Positions 1-6,352 of a stretch of DNA of 11,369 nt are shown here, piece by piece. The stretch comes from Clostridia bacterium. GTDB lineage: Bacteria; Bacillota_A; Clostridia; Christensenellales; Borkfalkiaceae. The translations under genes and the position numbers were made by a program. The number at the start of each line of letters is the position of its first letter. The first letter of the stretch is position 1. The DNA is taken from positions 1-11,369 of the forward strand of contig JAFVQP010000081.1 of assembly GCA_017504735.1 (NCBI GenBank), read 5' to 3'. The notes under the pieces are model-generated. The model saw only the letters and a list, made by a program, of their open reading frames with translations, had not been told where the DNA came from and made no database searches.

Positions 1-70
1 ATGAGAGCAAGATCAAGGCACAAAAATGTCAATAGTCTATAATACTTATAGGAATAAAATTTACAATCAT

Positions 71-1234
71 TTATTGTTCAATGATAACGGTATTCGAGTT
101 ATCGTGTAAACGAATCAACTCCGTTTCCGCAACCGATTGATCAAACGTCCACGACACGTCTTTCATATATACCTTTAACGTTTCTTCCTTGCCTGCCGTA
201 GGCACCGCAGCCTCTTTCAAGTCGGTAAATTTCACGTTATCCAAGGTAAGCGTACCCCAACGCGTACCGCATTGTAAAGGATTTTGATCCGCCATGTAGA
301 AGAACAAACCCTTGATATTTTCAAATACGCAGTTCTTAAAATGCAGATCAGAAGGTGCATAAAGATAATTCGTACTAGAGAAAAATTCCACCATCCATAA
401 ACTGTTGTGTCTACCCTGTTCACGAGGCAGTTCGTCGTTTTTACCCTTCACAACCGTCATACGGTGAGGATAATACCCAGGACCGTATGCGTAGCAATCC
501 TCTACGCGAACGTTTACCCCGCCCATACGGAAAAGGTTGCACGAAGTATTCAAAATACAACGCTTTACCAGCAAATCCTTTACGTTGATACCTGCGATGC
601 AATCGTCACCCGTTTTGAAAAGACAGTCCTCAATCAATGCATTTTCCGTGCAGTGTAAGTGAATCCCGTCCGAGCCGCCAAGGCAGGTCACACGACGCAT
701 TGTAAGATTGCGGCAGTTGTTCGCTTCGTGTAAGAAATTGCCGCTGTGCTGTGCTGTATATCCTTCAAACAACACATTTTTACAGCAAGTCAAAAAGACA
801 ATGTGCGGACCACGGTAATTTTCTTCCCCGTTGGGGTCAAAGCAGTTTCTACCGTCTAAAACCGAGCCAGGTTCACCGATAATAGAGATATTTTCTTCCC
901 CGTATGCCGTAATCATTGCGCGGCGATAGGTGTCCCAGGTCTTTCCGTAATATTGCGTAATAAGTTCCATATCCGAACGCATTTCCACGTCTTCAGGAAC
1001 CTCAAAAATTTCATAATCCTCACAATTGTCACTGCCGTATAATTTCGCACCGCGTTCTAAATACAGAGTCGTATTCGACCACATTCTAAGCGCTGCAATA
1101 TAAAATTCCCCCTTAGGAACAACTACTATGCCACCCTCGTCCTTGCAAAGGTCAAGTACCGCTTGAATTTCTTTTGTTTGCAGTTCTGTGCAATTCAATT
1201 TCACACCATAATCGGTAAGGCAATATTTTTTCAT
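71..1234 (-). CDS. GH28-type right-handed beta-helix protein (polygalacturonase-like, divergent)
   Basis: 387 residues, slightly shorter than typical GH28 pectinases and without a signal peptide, so probably cytoplasmic. The N-terminus (about 8-72) has the GH28 opening: a 'TDYG' start, a GGIVVVPKGEF stretch (34-44) and LERGAKLYGSDNCEDY (59-74). A parallel beta-helix follows, with repeated short strands such as NCRNLTMRRVTCL. Two family signatures are visible: SDG at 188-190 (in place of NTD) and GDD at 209-211, which supply the usual catalytic aspartates. The later GHG histidine motif is replaced by CNLFRMGG (232-239) and no RIK motif is seen, so substrate or mechanism may differ from true polygalacturonases. 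The start at 1234 has a GGGGA ribosome-binding site 6-7 bases upstream. It lies 84 bases after the GH78-type gene with no convincing promoter between them, so it is probably the last visible gene of that operon. Acting on a galacturonate-containing oligosaccharide is inference. Confidence 0.82.
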   Translation of the reverse strand: MKKYCLTDYGVKLNCTELQTKEIQAVLDLCKDEGGIVVVPKGEFYIAALRMWSNTTLYLERGAKLYGSDNCEDYEIFEVPEDVEMRSDMELITQYYGKTWDTYRRAMITAYGEENISIIGEPGSVLDGRNCFDPNGEENYRGPHIVFLTCCKNVLFEGYTAQHSGNFLHEANNCRNLTMRRVTCLGGSDGIHLHCTENALIEDCLFKTGDDCIAGINVKDLLVKRCILNTSCNLFRMGGVNVRVEDCYAYGPGYYPHRMTVVKGKNDELPREQGRHNSLWMVEFFSSTNYLYAPSDLHFKNCVFENIKGLFFYMADQNPLQCGTRWGTLTLDNVKFTDLKEAAVPTAGKEETLKVYMKDVSWTFDQSVAETELIRLHDNSNTVIIEQ

Positions 1235-1291
1235 AATGATTCCCCATAATTTTATTAAAAGATTTTTTTAGCGTACCCTAGTTATTAAGGT

Positions 1292-1306
1292 TTCCCTTAT
1301 AAGGAA
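1292..1306. repeat. Short near-palindrome in the GH78-GH28 gap
   Basis: The 84-base gap between the GH78-type and GH28-type genes holds a perfect 10-bp palindrome CCTTATAAGG (1295-1304), extended to TTCC/GGAA arms if one C is bulged. A second, looser CCCTA...TAAGG arrangement lies just left of it (1276-1290). No poly-T follows, so it is not an intrinsic terminator. It could be a protein site or chance. Confidence 0.3.
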
Positions 1307-1318
1307 GTCTTTCCCTAT

Positions 1319-3232
1319 TTAAAATGTGTTCAATTTTTCACGCAGATAAAAGTAAATGGGTACGGCGCTCCAGCCATGGCAAAGACTGCCCGCGTTGCCA
1401 AACGCAATCGCCCCGTCTATCGTTTCCCAAACGGTATTTCCGTCCTCTAACATTTTACCATATTCTCTGCGAATTTCCTCGTGAATCCATACCTGGTATG
1501 CCTCTTTGCTTGTTTTAAGCAATGCTTCATACTTAAAAATCTTCATACTCAACGAACAGTCAAGCAACGTACCATCCACAATTTTTTGACAAATCTCTTC
1601 GCTTTCCGACTGTGTTGTCAACCCTGCAAAAACCGCCAACGCATTTCCCAAAACAGTAAATTCGTCACCGTCGATGGTCATAGAATACAACCCTGTTTCT
1701 TGCTTGTAAAACGCCTTGCGCGTGGCTTGCTTAGCTTCTTCCAGCAATTTTTTATACGCAAATCTATTCCCAAGCCTTTCGTCTATTTCACGCAGATTTT
1801 CAAGCGCGAGAATAAATAGAAGGTTTACCATCAAATCTGGCAACCTCTTTTCTTCCTCTAAAAGCTGCCCATCCAAATGCGGGGACCAATCGTAAAAATT
1901 CCAGTGGTTTCGGCCTTCAAAACGCCACACCAAACCGTCCTTCCGATTTTTGATAAAGACATCCAAAACGGAAAGCAATTTTTCATAAACCTCTTCTCCA
2001 AGCGAAAGATCACCCGTGAATTGTAAATACTCCTTCACCTGCATAAAATAGTACAGAGAAAAAGAGGGAATGGTCAAATCCATGCCACAAGGGTAACATA
2101 TCGAAAGCAAGCCGTCCTCACGCCTATCTTGGCTGATTAATTTGATGTTTGCGCGTGCGTATGCCGCATTGCCATTCTCAAATGCAAGATATCCGCAAAG
2201 CGCTTGATTGCGAGAATCGTACACGTAAAGACATTGCTCTCGCCACGGCGTATCCACGTAATGCTCCATCATGCAAAGCTTTAAGGTGTTTACGCAAGCA
2301 TTGTAAATTTTTTGGTCAAGCGAATTTTGAAGCTGCAACGTTTTCTCCGTCACAGGATACACCTGCGGAAGCAAACCGATTTTTCTAAGCACTATGGGCG
2401 CCTCCGTTTGGATTTCTAAATACCGACAGCCCAAACGCAACATATAATGGGTAAATTCATTCACCCCTTGCTTTGCCACGTAGTCAAAACTAAAATCTCT
2501 GCCCGCAATCAAACGATTCACATGGCCGTCTTGCAGATACTCACCCCAAGCGATTGTAATCTTTTGCTCGATAGGTGAATCGAACGCAAGTGAAGGAAGA
2601 CCCACAATTTCCCTGCCTAAATCAAGTATATAGCAATTGTTTTCACCCTGTACGAGGGTACCAGGTACGAGTTGAAGTACCTTCAACGGCTCTATGGGGC
2701 GAGGCGCAAACAAACATTTTTTATCCACCTCAACCGATTGAAAACAATCCTTTCCCGTGGTAATCCAATCATCCTCTTTCGTCGCATCATAGGAAAAACT
2801 AAGGCCAAGCTGGCTTGTGATACTCTTTTGCGCACCCTGCTGATAAGCCTTGCTATATCTTGCGCGTGTATTTACACCGCTTGCAAGCAAGGTTTCCCCC
2901 TTGGATTGCACCTCAAAAATAAGCCCTGCGCCCAACTTTATACTGCGCTGTGTATTGACCCCAAAATGCCAAACAAGCACAGCAATTTTATTTTTACCCG
3001 ACTTCAAATAGGGGGTAATATCGATGGTATCATATACCTTGTACCACTCAAAATCCCCATATTGATTGCTAGAAACATATTCTCCATTTATAAACAGTGT
3101 GTAATCGCCATCGCAAGAAAGAAAACATTCTACCTTGCCTGTTTCCCATAAAAATTCGTCGTAAAACTCACCGTATGTATCGGGTTTTTCTTCCTTTGCA
3201 ACCCAAATCCAGCGTGCATTCGCAAACGGCAT
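1319..3232 (-). CDS. Alpha-L-rhamnosidase-type glycoside hydrolase (GH78-like)
   Basis: 637 residues from the preferred start. The N-terminal ~290 residues are beta-rich (jelly-roll/accessory domains, with ARWIWV near the start), and the C-terminal ~340 form the (alpha/alpha)6 catalytic barrel. The family's acid cluster is present with the right spacing: DTPWREQ (D327, E332) followed by D339 in YVYDSRNQ. It matches D-x4-E-x6-D of characterised GH78 rhamnosidases and the 'DxPWREQ...DSRNQ' subgroup. NTVWE supplies a further glutamate (E603), and SLCHGWSA near the C-terminus is also typical. There is no signal peptide. A longer frame begins at a GTG (3241), but that codon overlaps the GAGGG ribosome-binding site. 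The ATG at 3232 sits 8 bases beyond GAGGG and is the better start. The stop of the upstream SGNH gene is 15 bases away, so the two are co-transcribed. It probably releases terminal L-rhamnose from imported oligosaccharides; exact linkage unknown. Confidence 0.86.
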   Translation of the reverse strand: MPFANARWIWVAKEEKPDTYGEFYDEFLWETGKVECFLSCDGDYTLFINGEYVSSNQYGDFEWYKVYDTIDITPYLKSGKNKIAVLVWHFGVNTQRSIKLGAGLIFEVQSKGETLLASGVNTRARYSKAYQQGAQKSITSQLGLSFSYDATKEDDWITTGKDCFQSVEVDKKCLFAPRPIEPLKVLQLVPGTLVQGENNCYILDLGREIVGLPSLAFDSPIEQKITIAWGEYLQDGHVNRLIAGRDFSFDYVAKQGVNEFTHYMLRLGCRYLEIQTEAPIVLRKIGLLPQVYPVTEKTLQLQNSLDQKIYNACVNTLKLCMMEHYVDTPWREQCLYVYDSRNQALCGYLAFENGNAAYARANIKLISQDRREDGLLSICYPCGMDLTIPSFSLYYFMQVKEYLQFTGDLSLGEEVYEKLLSVLDVFIKNRKDGLVWRFEGRNHWNFYDWSPHLDGQLLEEEKRLPDLMVNLLFILALENLREIDERLGNRFAYKKLLEEAKQATRKAFYKQETGLYSMTIDGDEFTVLGNALAVFAGLTTQSESEEICQKIVDGTLLDCSLSMKIFKYEALLKTSKEAYQVWIHEEIRREYGKMLEDGNTVWETIDGAIAFGNAGSLCHGWSAVPIYFYLREKLNTF

Positions 3233-3240
3233 ACCCATCA

Positions 3241-3245
3241 CCCTC
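3241..3245 (-). promoter_or_regulatory. Ribosome-binding site that decides the GH78-type start
   Basis: The minus strand reads GAGGG here. The in-frame GTG overlaps it, the first ATG (3236-3238) is only 2 bases away, and the second ATG (3230-3232) is at the ideal 8-base spacing. This favours 3232 as the start. Confidence 0.65.
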
Positions 3246-3247
3246 TT

Positions 3248-3802
3248 TTAGTTTTCAGCCTTAATTTTATCGGCAACCTGCTTTGCGCAAATCCCAATCC
3301 CCTCGTTAGAAAGATGGAGTAGGTCCTCGCATATGTATTTGTTCACATCCTGCATAACGGTAGCATGCAAATCATTGATTTCAATACCCATGGCTTCAAG
3401 CTGAGGCACGATCAAAGCGTTGTAACGCTTAATCACCTCATTTTTGTTATATACATTTTCCTCGCGTACGGGCGTTGTCGTTGCAAAAATGACGCGTTTG
3501 CCAAGCGTTTTTAAAATTTTTGCCACACGCAACATATTTTCAACGTATTCCTGCTCACTGGTAAACGCTTCCCCGTCCTCAAATAAGCCCGTGGAGATAT
3601 CCCACAAGCCATTATTCCAATGAATGACGTCACTCCCCTCGATTTGCGATTTCAAATCGAACAACATACGTAAGGTATATTTGACAAAACGGCAGTTGTC
3701 TGCAGGTTGAAAAACCTCGTATTCCTCGCCGAGTAATTCAGGCACCTTCGTTCCATACCCAATCAATCTAATAGAGTCACCCAATAGGGTTACTTTTTTC
3801 AT
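3248..3802 (-). CDS. SGNH/GDSL-family hydrolase (esterase-like)
   Basis: 184 residues from the preferred start, the usual size for a single-domain SGNH hydrolase. Block I is the N-terminal VTLLGDSI with nucleophile S10. The block III region is HWNNGLWD (61-68), carrying the oxyanion-hole asparagine. Block V is DLLHLSNEG (160-168), giving the D160/H163 pair. Both the Ser and the Asp-His dyad are therefore intact. No signal peptide is present, so it is probably cytoplasmic. An ATG four codons further upstream (3814) overlaps the GGAGG ribosome-binding site, so the ATG at 3802, 5 bases after GGAGG, is chosen. It is first gene of the operon with the GH78- and GH28-type proteins. Rhamnogalacturonan acetylesterases are also SGNH enzymes, so deacetylation of pectin fragments is a reasonable but unproven role. 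Confidence 0.82.
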   Translation of the reverse strand: MKKVTLLGDSIRLIGYGTKVPELLGEEYEVFQPADNCRFVKYTLRMLFDLKSQIEGSDVIHWNNGLWDISTGLFEDGEAFTSEQEYVENMLRVAKILKTLGKRVIFATTTPVREENVYNKNEVIKRYNALIVPQLEAMGIEINDLHATVMQDVNKYICEDLLHLSNEGIGICAKQVADKIKAEN

Positions 3803-3807
3803 AAAAT

Positions 3808-3812
3808 CCTCC
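3808..3812 (-). promoter_or_regulatory. GGAGG ribosome-binding site of the SGNH gene
   Basis: A consensus GGAGG on the minus strand lies 5 bases before the ATG at 3800-3802. The alternative ATG at 3812-3814 overlaps it and cannot use it. Confidence 0.75.
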
Positions 3813-3839
3813 ATATTCGCTTTAAATTATCCTGATTTT

Positions 3840-3868
3840 ATCATAACATATTCATATAAGATTGTCAA
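3840..3868 (-). promoter_or_regulatory. Sigma-A promoter of the SGNH-GH78-GH28 operon
   Basis: The minus strand has TTGACA (3863-3868), a 17-bp spacer and TATGAT (3840-3845): a perfect -35, optimal spacing and a 5/6 -10. Transcription should start near 3833, about 30 bases before the SGNH start codon. No obvious strong operator was found around it. Confidence 0.88.
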
Positions 3869-3904
3869 TGGCTTATTTGAAAAAATCCCCCGCCTATCAC
3901 AAAA

Positions 3905-3940
3905 AAAAGCGGCGCTTTGCTAATGCGAAGCGCCACTTTT
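3905..3940 (-). terminator. Intrinsic terminator of the glycerol-type operon
   Basis: A 10-bp G+C-rich stem (GGCGCTTTGC, 3911-3920, with GCGAAGCGCC, 3925-3934; one G-T wobble) closes over a TAAT loop and is extended by AAAAG/CTTTT outside one mismatch. In the minus direction it is followed by eight T residues (3901-3908 complement), just after the stop of the HAD phosphatase gene. A shorter T-run on the other side could make it work weakly on the plus strand. Confidence 0.88.
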
Positions 3941-3964
3941 AATCAATACTACATTCCATCCCTC

Positions 3965-4741
3965 TTAATCAGGTAAAATTTCCCCAACCCCATTTAAGAT
4001 ATACTTCGGCTGATAAGGAAATTTTGACAAATCTTCTTGTTTGGTTACACCGCTTAACACCAAAACGGTATCAATGTTCGATTCAATGCCCGCAATGATA
4101 TCCGTATCCATTCTATCCCCGATAAATGCAACGTCCGCGCTGTGACAATTTAACTGTTTCATTGCGTGTCGCAACATCAAAGGGTTCGGTTTTCCAACAA
4201 AATATGCCTTTTTCCCTGTCGCAATTTCAATCGGAGCAATCAAAGAGCCCGTTGCAGGCATAACACCCTTTTCCGTTACCCCTACGGTATCTGGATTTGC
4301 GCCGATAAGCTTTGCACCGTTTCTTACCAACTCGATGGCTTTTTCCAGCTTTTCAAAATTGTACGAACGAGTTTCTCCAAGTACTACGTAATCGGGATTG
4401 ACGTCGTTCATATAGATTTTTTTGTCGTACATTGCCTTCGTCAACGCCGCTTCGCCTATAACGTATGCCGTACAGCCAGGCTTTTGCGTGCTTAAAAACT
4501 CGGCCGTCGCCATTGCGCTTGTGTAAAAATGGGCAGCGGATACTTCTAACCCCATACGGGCAAGCTTCATAGACAATTCATGCGGGGTACGTTCAGGACT
4601 ATTTGTCAAAAAGATAAACTTCTTATCCTCTTTAATGAGCCAGTTAATAAATTCAAAAACACCGTCCAAAATTTTACTGCCGTGATAAATTACGCCGTCC
4701 ATATCACAAATAAACGCCTTTTTGTTTTGAATTTCTTGCAT
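3965..4741 (-). CDS. HAD-IIA (NagD/AraL-type) sugar-phosphate phosphatase
   Basis: 258 residues, a normal length for class IIA HAD phosphatases. Motif I is FICDMDGVIYHG, with nucleophile D13 and general acid D15. Motif II is LTNS (S48). Motif III is GKPNP (K184), and motif IV is FIGDRMDTDI (D209, D214) for Mg2+. The cap domain between motifs II and III contains the typical GANPD...PATGS stretch (148-166). The start at 4741 is preferred over an in-frame ATG at 4774 because GAGGTG lies 6 bases upstream, whereas the 4774 codon lies inside the preceding gene. It is last gene of the four-gene operon, 13 bases after the DUF1667 stop and just before the terminator. Family members hydrolyse small phosphates such as glycerol phosphates, sugar phosphates or 2-phosphoglycolate. 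The neighbours suggest a triose or glycerol phosphate substrate; that is inference. Confidence 0.88.
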   Translation of the reverse strand: MQEIQNKKAFICDMDGVIYHGSKILDGVFEFINWLIKEDKKFIFLTNSPERTPHELSMKLARMGLEVSAAHFYTSAMATAEFLSTQKPGCTAYVIGEAALTKAMYDKKIYMNDVNPDYVVLGETRSYNFEKLEKAIELVRNGAKLIGANPDTVGVTEKGVMPATGSLIAPIEIATGKKAYFVGKPNPLMLRHAMKQLNCHSADVAFIGDRMDTDIIAGIESNIDTVLVLSGVTKQEDLSKFPYQPKYILNGVGEILPD

Positions 4742-4747
4742 ATTTTT

Positions 4748-4753
4748 CACCTC
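4748..4753 (-). promoter_or_regulatory. Ribosome-binding site that decides the HAD phosphatase start
   Basis: The minus strand reads GAGGTG just after the DUF1667 stop codon (4755-4757) and 6 bases before the ATG at 4739-4741. The upstream in-frame ATG (4772-4774) has no comparable site. Confidence 0.7.
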
Positions 4754-4754
4754 G

Positions 4755-5099
4755 TTAAAAGTTACCGGTAACAATCAAATTCGCATCATCGCAAATATTC
4801 TCTACAAGAATATCCCCAAGCGCAACCGGCATTTTACATGTGATAGCGTTGATTTTCTTCATTACCTCGAAGATGGCGTCTTTCCTTACGGGTCTATCCG
4901 TCTTTACGGGAATCATCTCCCCGTTTTCCGCACGAACGGTAGAAGTCACCACACGCTTGGGACATACCACTTCCGCCTCGGCATATACTTTACCGCGGGG
5001 GCAACAGTTCCCCGTCAAAGACACCACTTTTTCATTTTCCAACTCTACGTCGATTTCACAACCAATGGGACATTCGATACAAGTCAACCTTCTTTTCAT
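4755..5099 (-). CDS. DUF1667 cysteine-rich protein (partner of GlpA-type oxidoreductases)
   Basis: 114 residues, a typical DUF1667 length. The N-terminus has a metal-cluster-like motif CIECPIGC (C7, C10, C14), followed by GNCCPRG (C32, C33) and VCPKRVVTSTV (C46). The C-terminal half holds the family's VKTDRPV and PVALGDI segments. The cysteine pattern resembles the N-terminal Fe-S domain of molybdopterin oxidoreductases, so Fe-S or metal binding is plausible but unproven. The start codon overlaps the stop of the upstream oxidoreductase as ATGA (5096-5099), so translation is coupled. In many clostridia a DUF1667 gene follows a GlpA-like dehydrogenase and a second FAD oxidoreductase, where it may act as an electron-transfer or membrane-linking subunit comparable to GlpC; its role is not established. 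Confidence 0.88.
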   Translation of the reverse strand: MKRRLTCIECPIGCEIDVELENEKVVSLTGNCCPRGKVYAEAEVVCPKRVVTSTVRAENGEMIPVKTDRPVRKDAIFEVMKKINAITCKMPVALGDILVENICDDANLIVTGNF

Positions 5100-6352
5100 T
5101 CCTGCACCTCCAACGAAACCTCGATATTTCCGTCAATTTCACCCAACTTATTCTTCACGAGCATTAATGTTTCCATTTCCCCAGGCACGGCAATTTGTTT
5201 CTTCTTTTGCACCAAAATTTTATCACCGCACTTTGCCGTGATTGTACAATTTTTAAAGGTGTTCGTTACGCGGAAGAACAATTTCAAGTGTTCGTCCAAA
5301 TTCTTATCCACCTTTTGCGGACACACGTACGATACGTTTTTACCATTCAAAACTTCAACGCAATTCTGGGTCGATTTTCCTTCCAAAACGTACTTCGCCG
5401 CATACCTGCCTGCCATCTCCGCCTCTTCCGACACAAAATCCACAAGGTCATGCACCTGCAAAACGTTACCGCAAGCAAAGATGCCTTCTTCGCTCGTTTC
5501 GCGAGTTTGGCTTACCACAGCGCCACGCGTTCTAGGGGATAACTCGACCCCAGCTTCCTTGGTAAGCTCGTTTTCAGGAATCAGCCCAACCGAGAATAAA
5601 ACGGTGTCGCAGTCAAAGTGCATTTCCGTCCCTGCAATCGGTTTTTTATTTTCGTCCACCTTGGAAATGACTACGCCCGTCACGCGCTTTTCCCCTTCAA
5701 TTTTTGTGATTGTATGATTGAGGTAAAGAGGAATATCAAAATCATCTAAGCATTGTGCAATATTACGTTTCAAACCGCTGGAATAAGGCATAATTTCGCA
5801 TACAGCAAGCACCTTCGCCCCCTCTAAGGTCATTCGACGCGCCATGATAAGTCCGATGTCGCCAGAGCCTAAAATCACAACTCTTTCCCCAGGCATATAC
5901 CCTTTGATATTGACGTATTTTTGCGCTGTACCTGCCGAGTAAATCCCTGCTGGACGCGTACCTGGTACGTTCAAAGCGCCACGGCTACGTTCTCTACAAC
6001 CCATTGCCAATATCACTGCTTTTGCCTGCAACGTGAAGATACCATCCTTGATATTGATTGCCGTAATTTGCTTATCCTTCGTCAAGGAAAGAACGGTCGT
6101 CTCCGTCAAAACCTCGATTTTTCTTTCACGTACGCCTTGCACGAAACGAGCCGCATATTCGGGCCCCGTCAAGCTTTCCTTAAATCTTGTCAACCCAAAA
6201 CCATTGTGAATACACTGGTTAAGGATACCGCCCATTTTGTCTTCGCGTTCTAAAACAAGAATATCTTGTACGCCGTTATCATAAGCGGAAATTGCCGCCG
6301 CTAAACCTGCAGGGCCTCCGCCAATTATTACGATATCGTAAGTATTTTTCAT
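5096..6352 (-). CDS. FAD/NAD(P)-dependent oxidoreductase, second subunit of a GlpA-like dehydrogenase cluster
   Basis: 418 residues with two Rossmann folds. The FAD site is IVIIGGGPAGLAAA (GGGPAG at 11-16) and the second dinucleotide site is VVILGSGDIG (GSGDIG at 162-167). GIFACGNVLQVHDLVDFV (290-307) is the second FAD-contact region. MGCRERSRGALNVPGTRPAG (117-136) and QCIHNGFG (46-53) are typical of the oxidoreductase found beside GlpA-like proteins and DUF1667. A longer frame reaches 6472, but it lies inside the upstream gene. The ATG at 6352 is the real start, because it overlaps the upstream TGA as ATGA and has GGGGGTGA 4 bases before it. The C-terminus has a small extra domain (about 340-418). 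It probably passes electrons between the dehydrogenase and NAD(P) or another carrier; the acceptor is unknown. Confidence 0.87.
   Translation of the reverse strand: MKNTYDIVIIGGGPAGLAAAISAYDNGVQDILVLEREDKMGGILNQCIHNGFGLTRFKESLTGPEYAARFVQGVRERKIEVLTETTVLSLTKDKQITAINIKDGIFTLQAKAVILAMGCRERSRGALNVPGTRPAGIYSAGTAQKYVNIKGYMPGERVVILGSGDIGLIMARRMTLEGAKVLAVCEIMPYSSGLKRNIAQCLDDFDIPLYLNHTITKIEGEKRVTGVVISKVDENKKPIAGTEMHFDCDTVLFSVGLIPENELTKEAGVELSPRTRGAVVSQTRETSEEGIFACGNVLQVHDLVDFVSEEAEMAGRYAAKYVLEGKSTQNCVEVLNGKNVSYVCPQKVDKNLDEHLKLFFRVTNTFKNCTITAKCGDKILVQKKKQIAVPGEMETLMLVKNKLGEIDGNIEVSLEVQE

Noticed and set aside
27..32. TTGACA on the minus strand at the left end, a possible -35 for a gene beyond the window.
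   Set aside because: No acceptable -10 at 16-18 bp spacing remains inside the window (bases read TGCTCT or TTGCTC).
3816..3830. A loose CcpA (cre)-like sequence around AAAGCGAATA just downstream of the SGNH operon promoter.
   Set aside because: It has about three mismatches to the consensus, including conserved outer positions, so it is not supportable without a genome-wide model.
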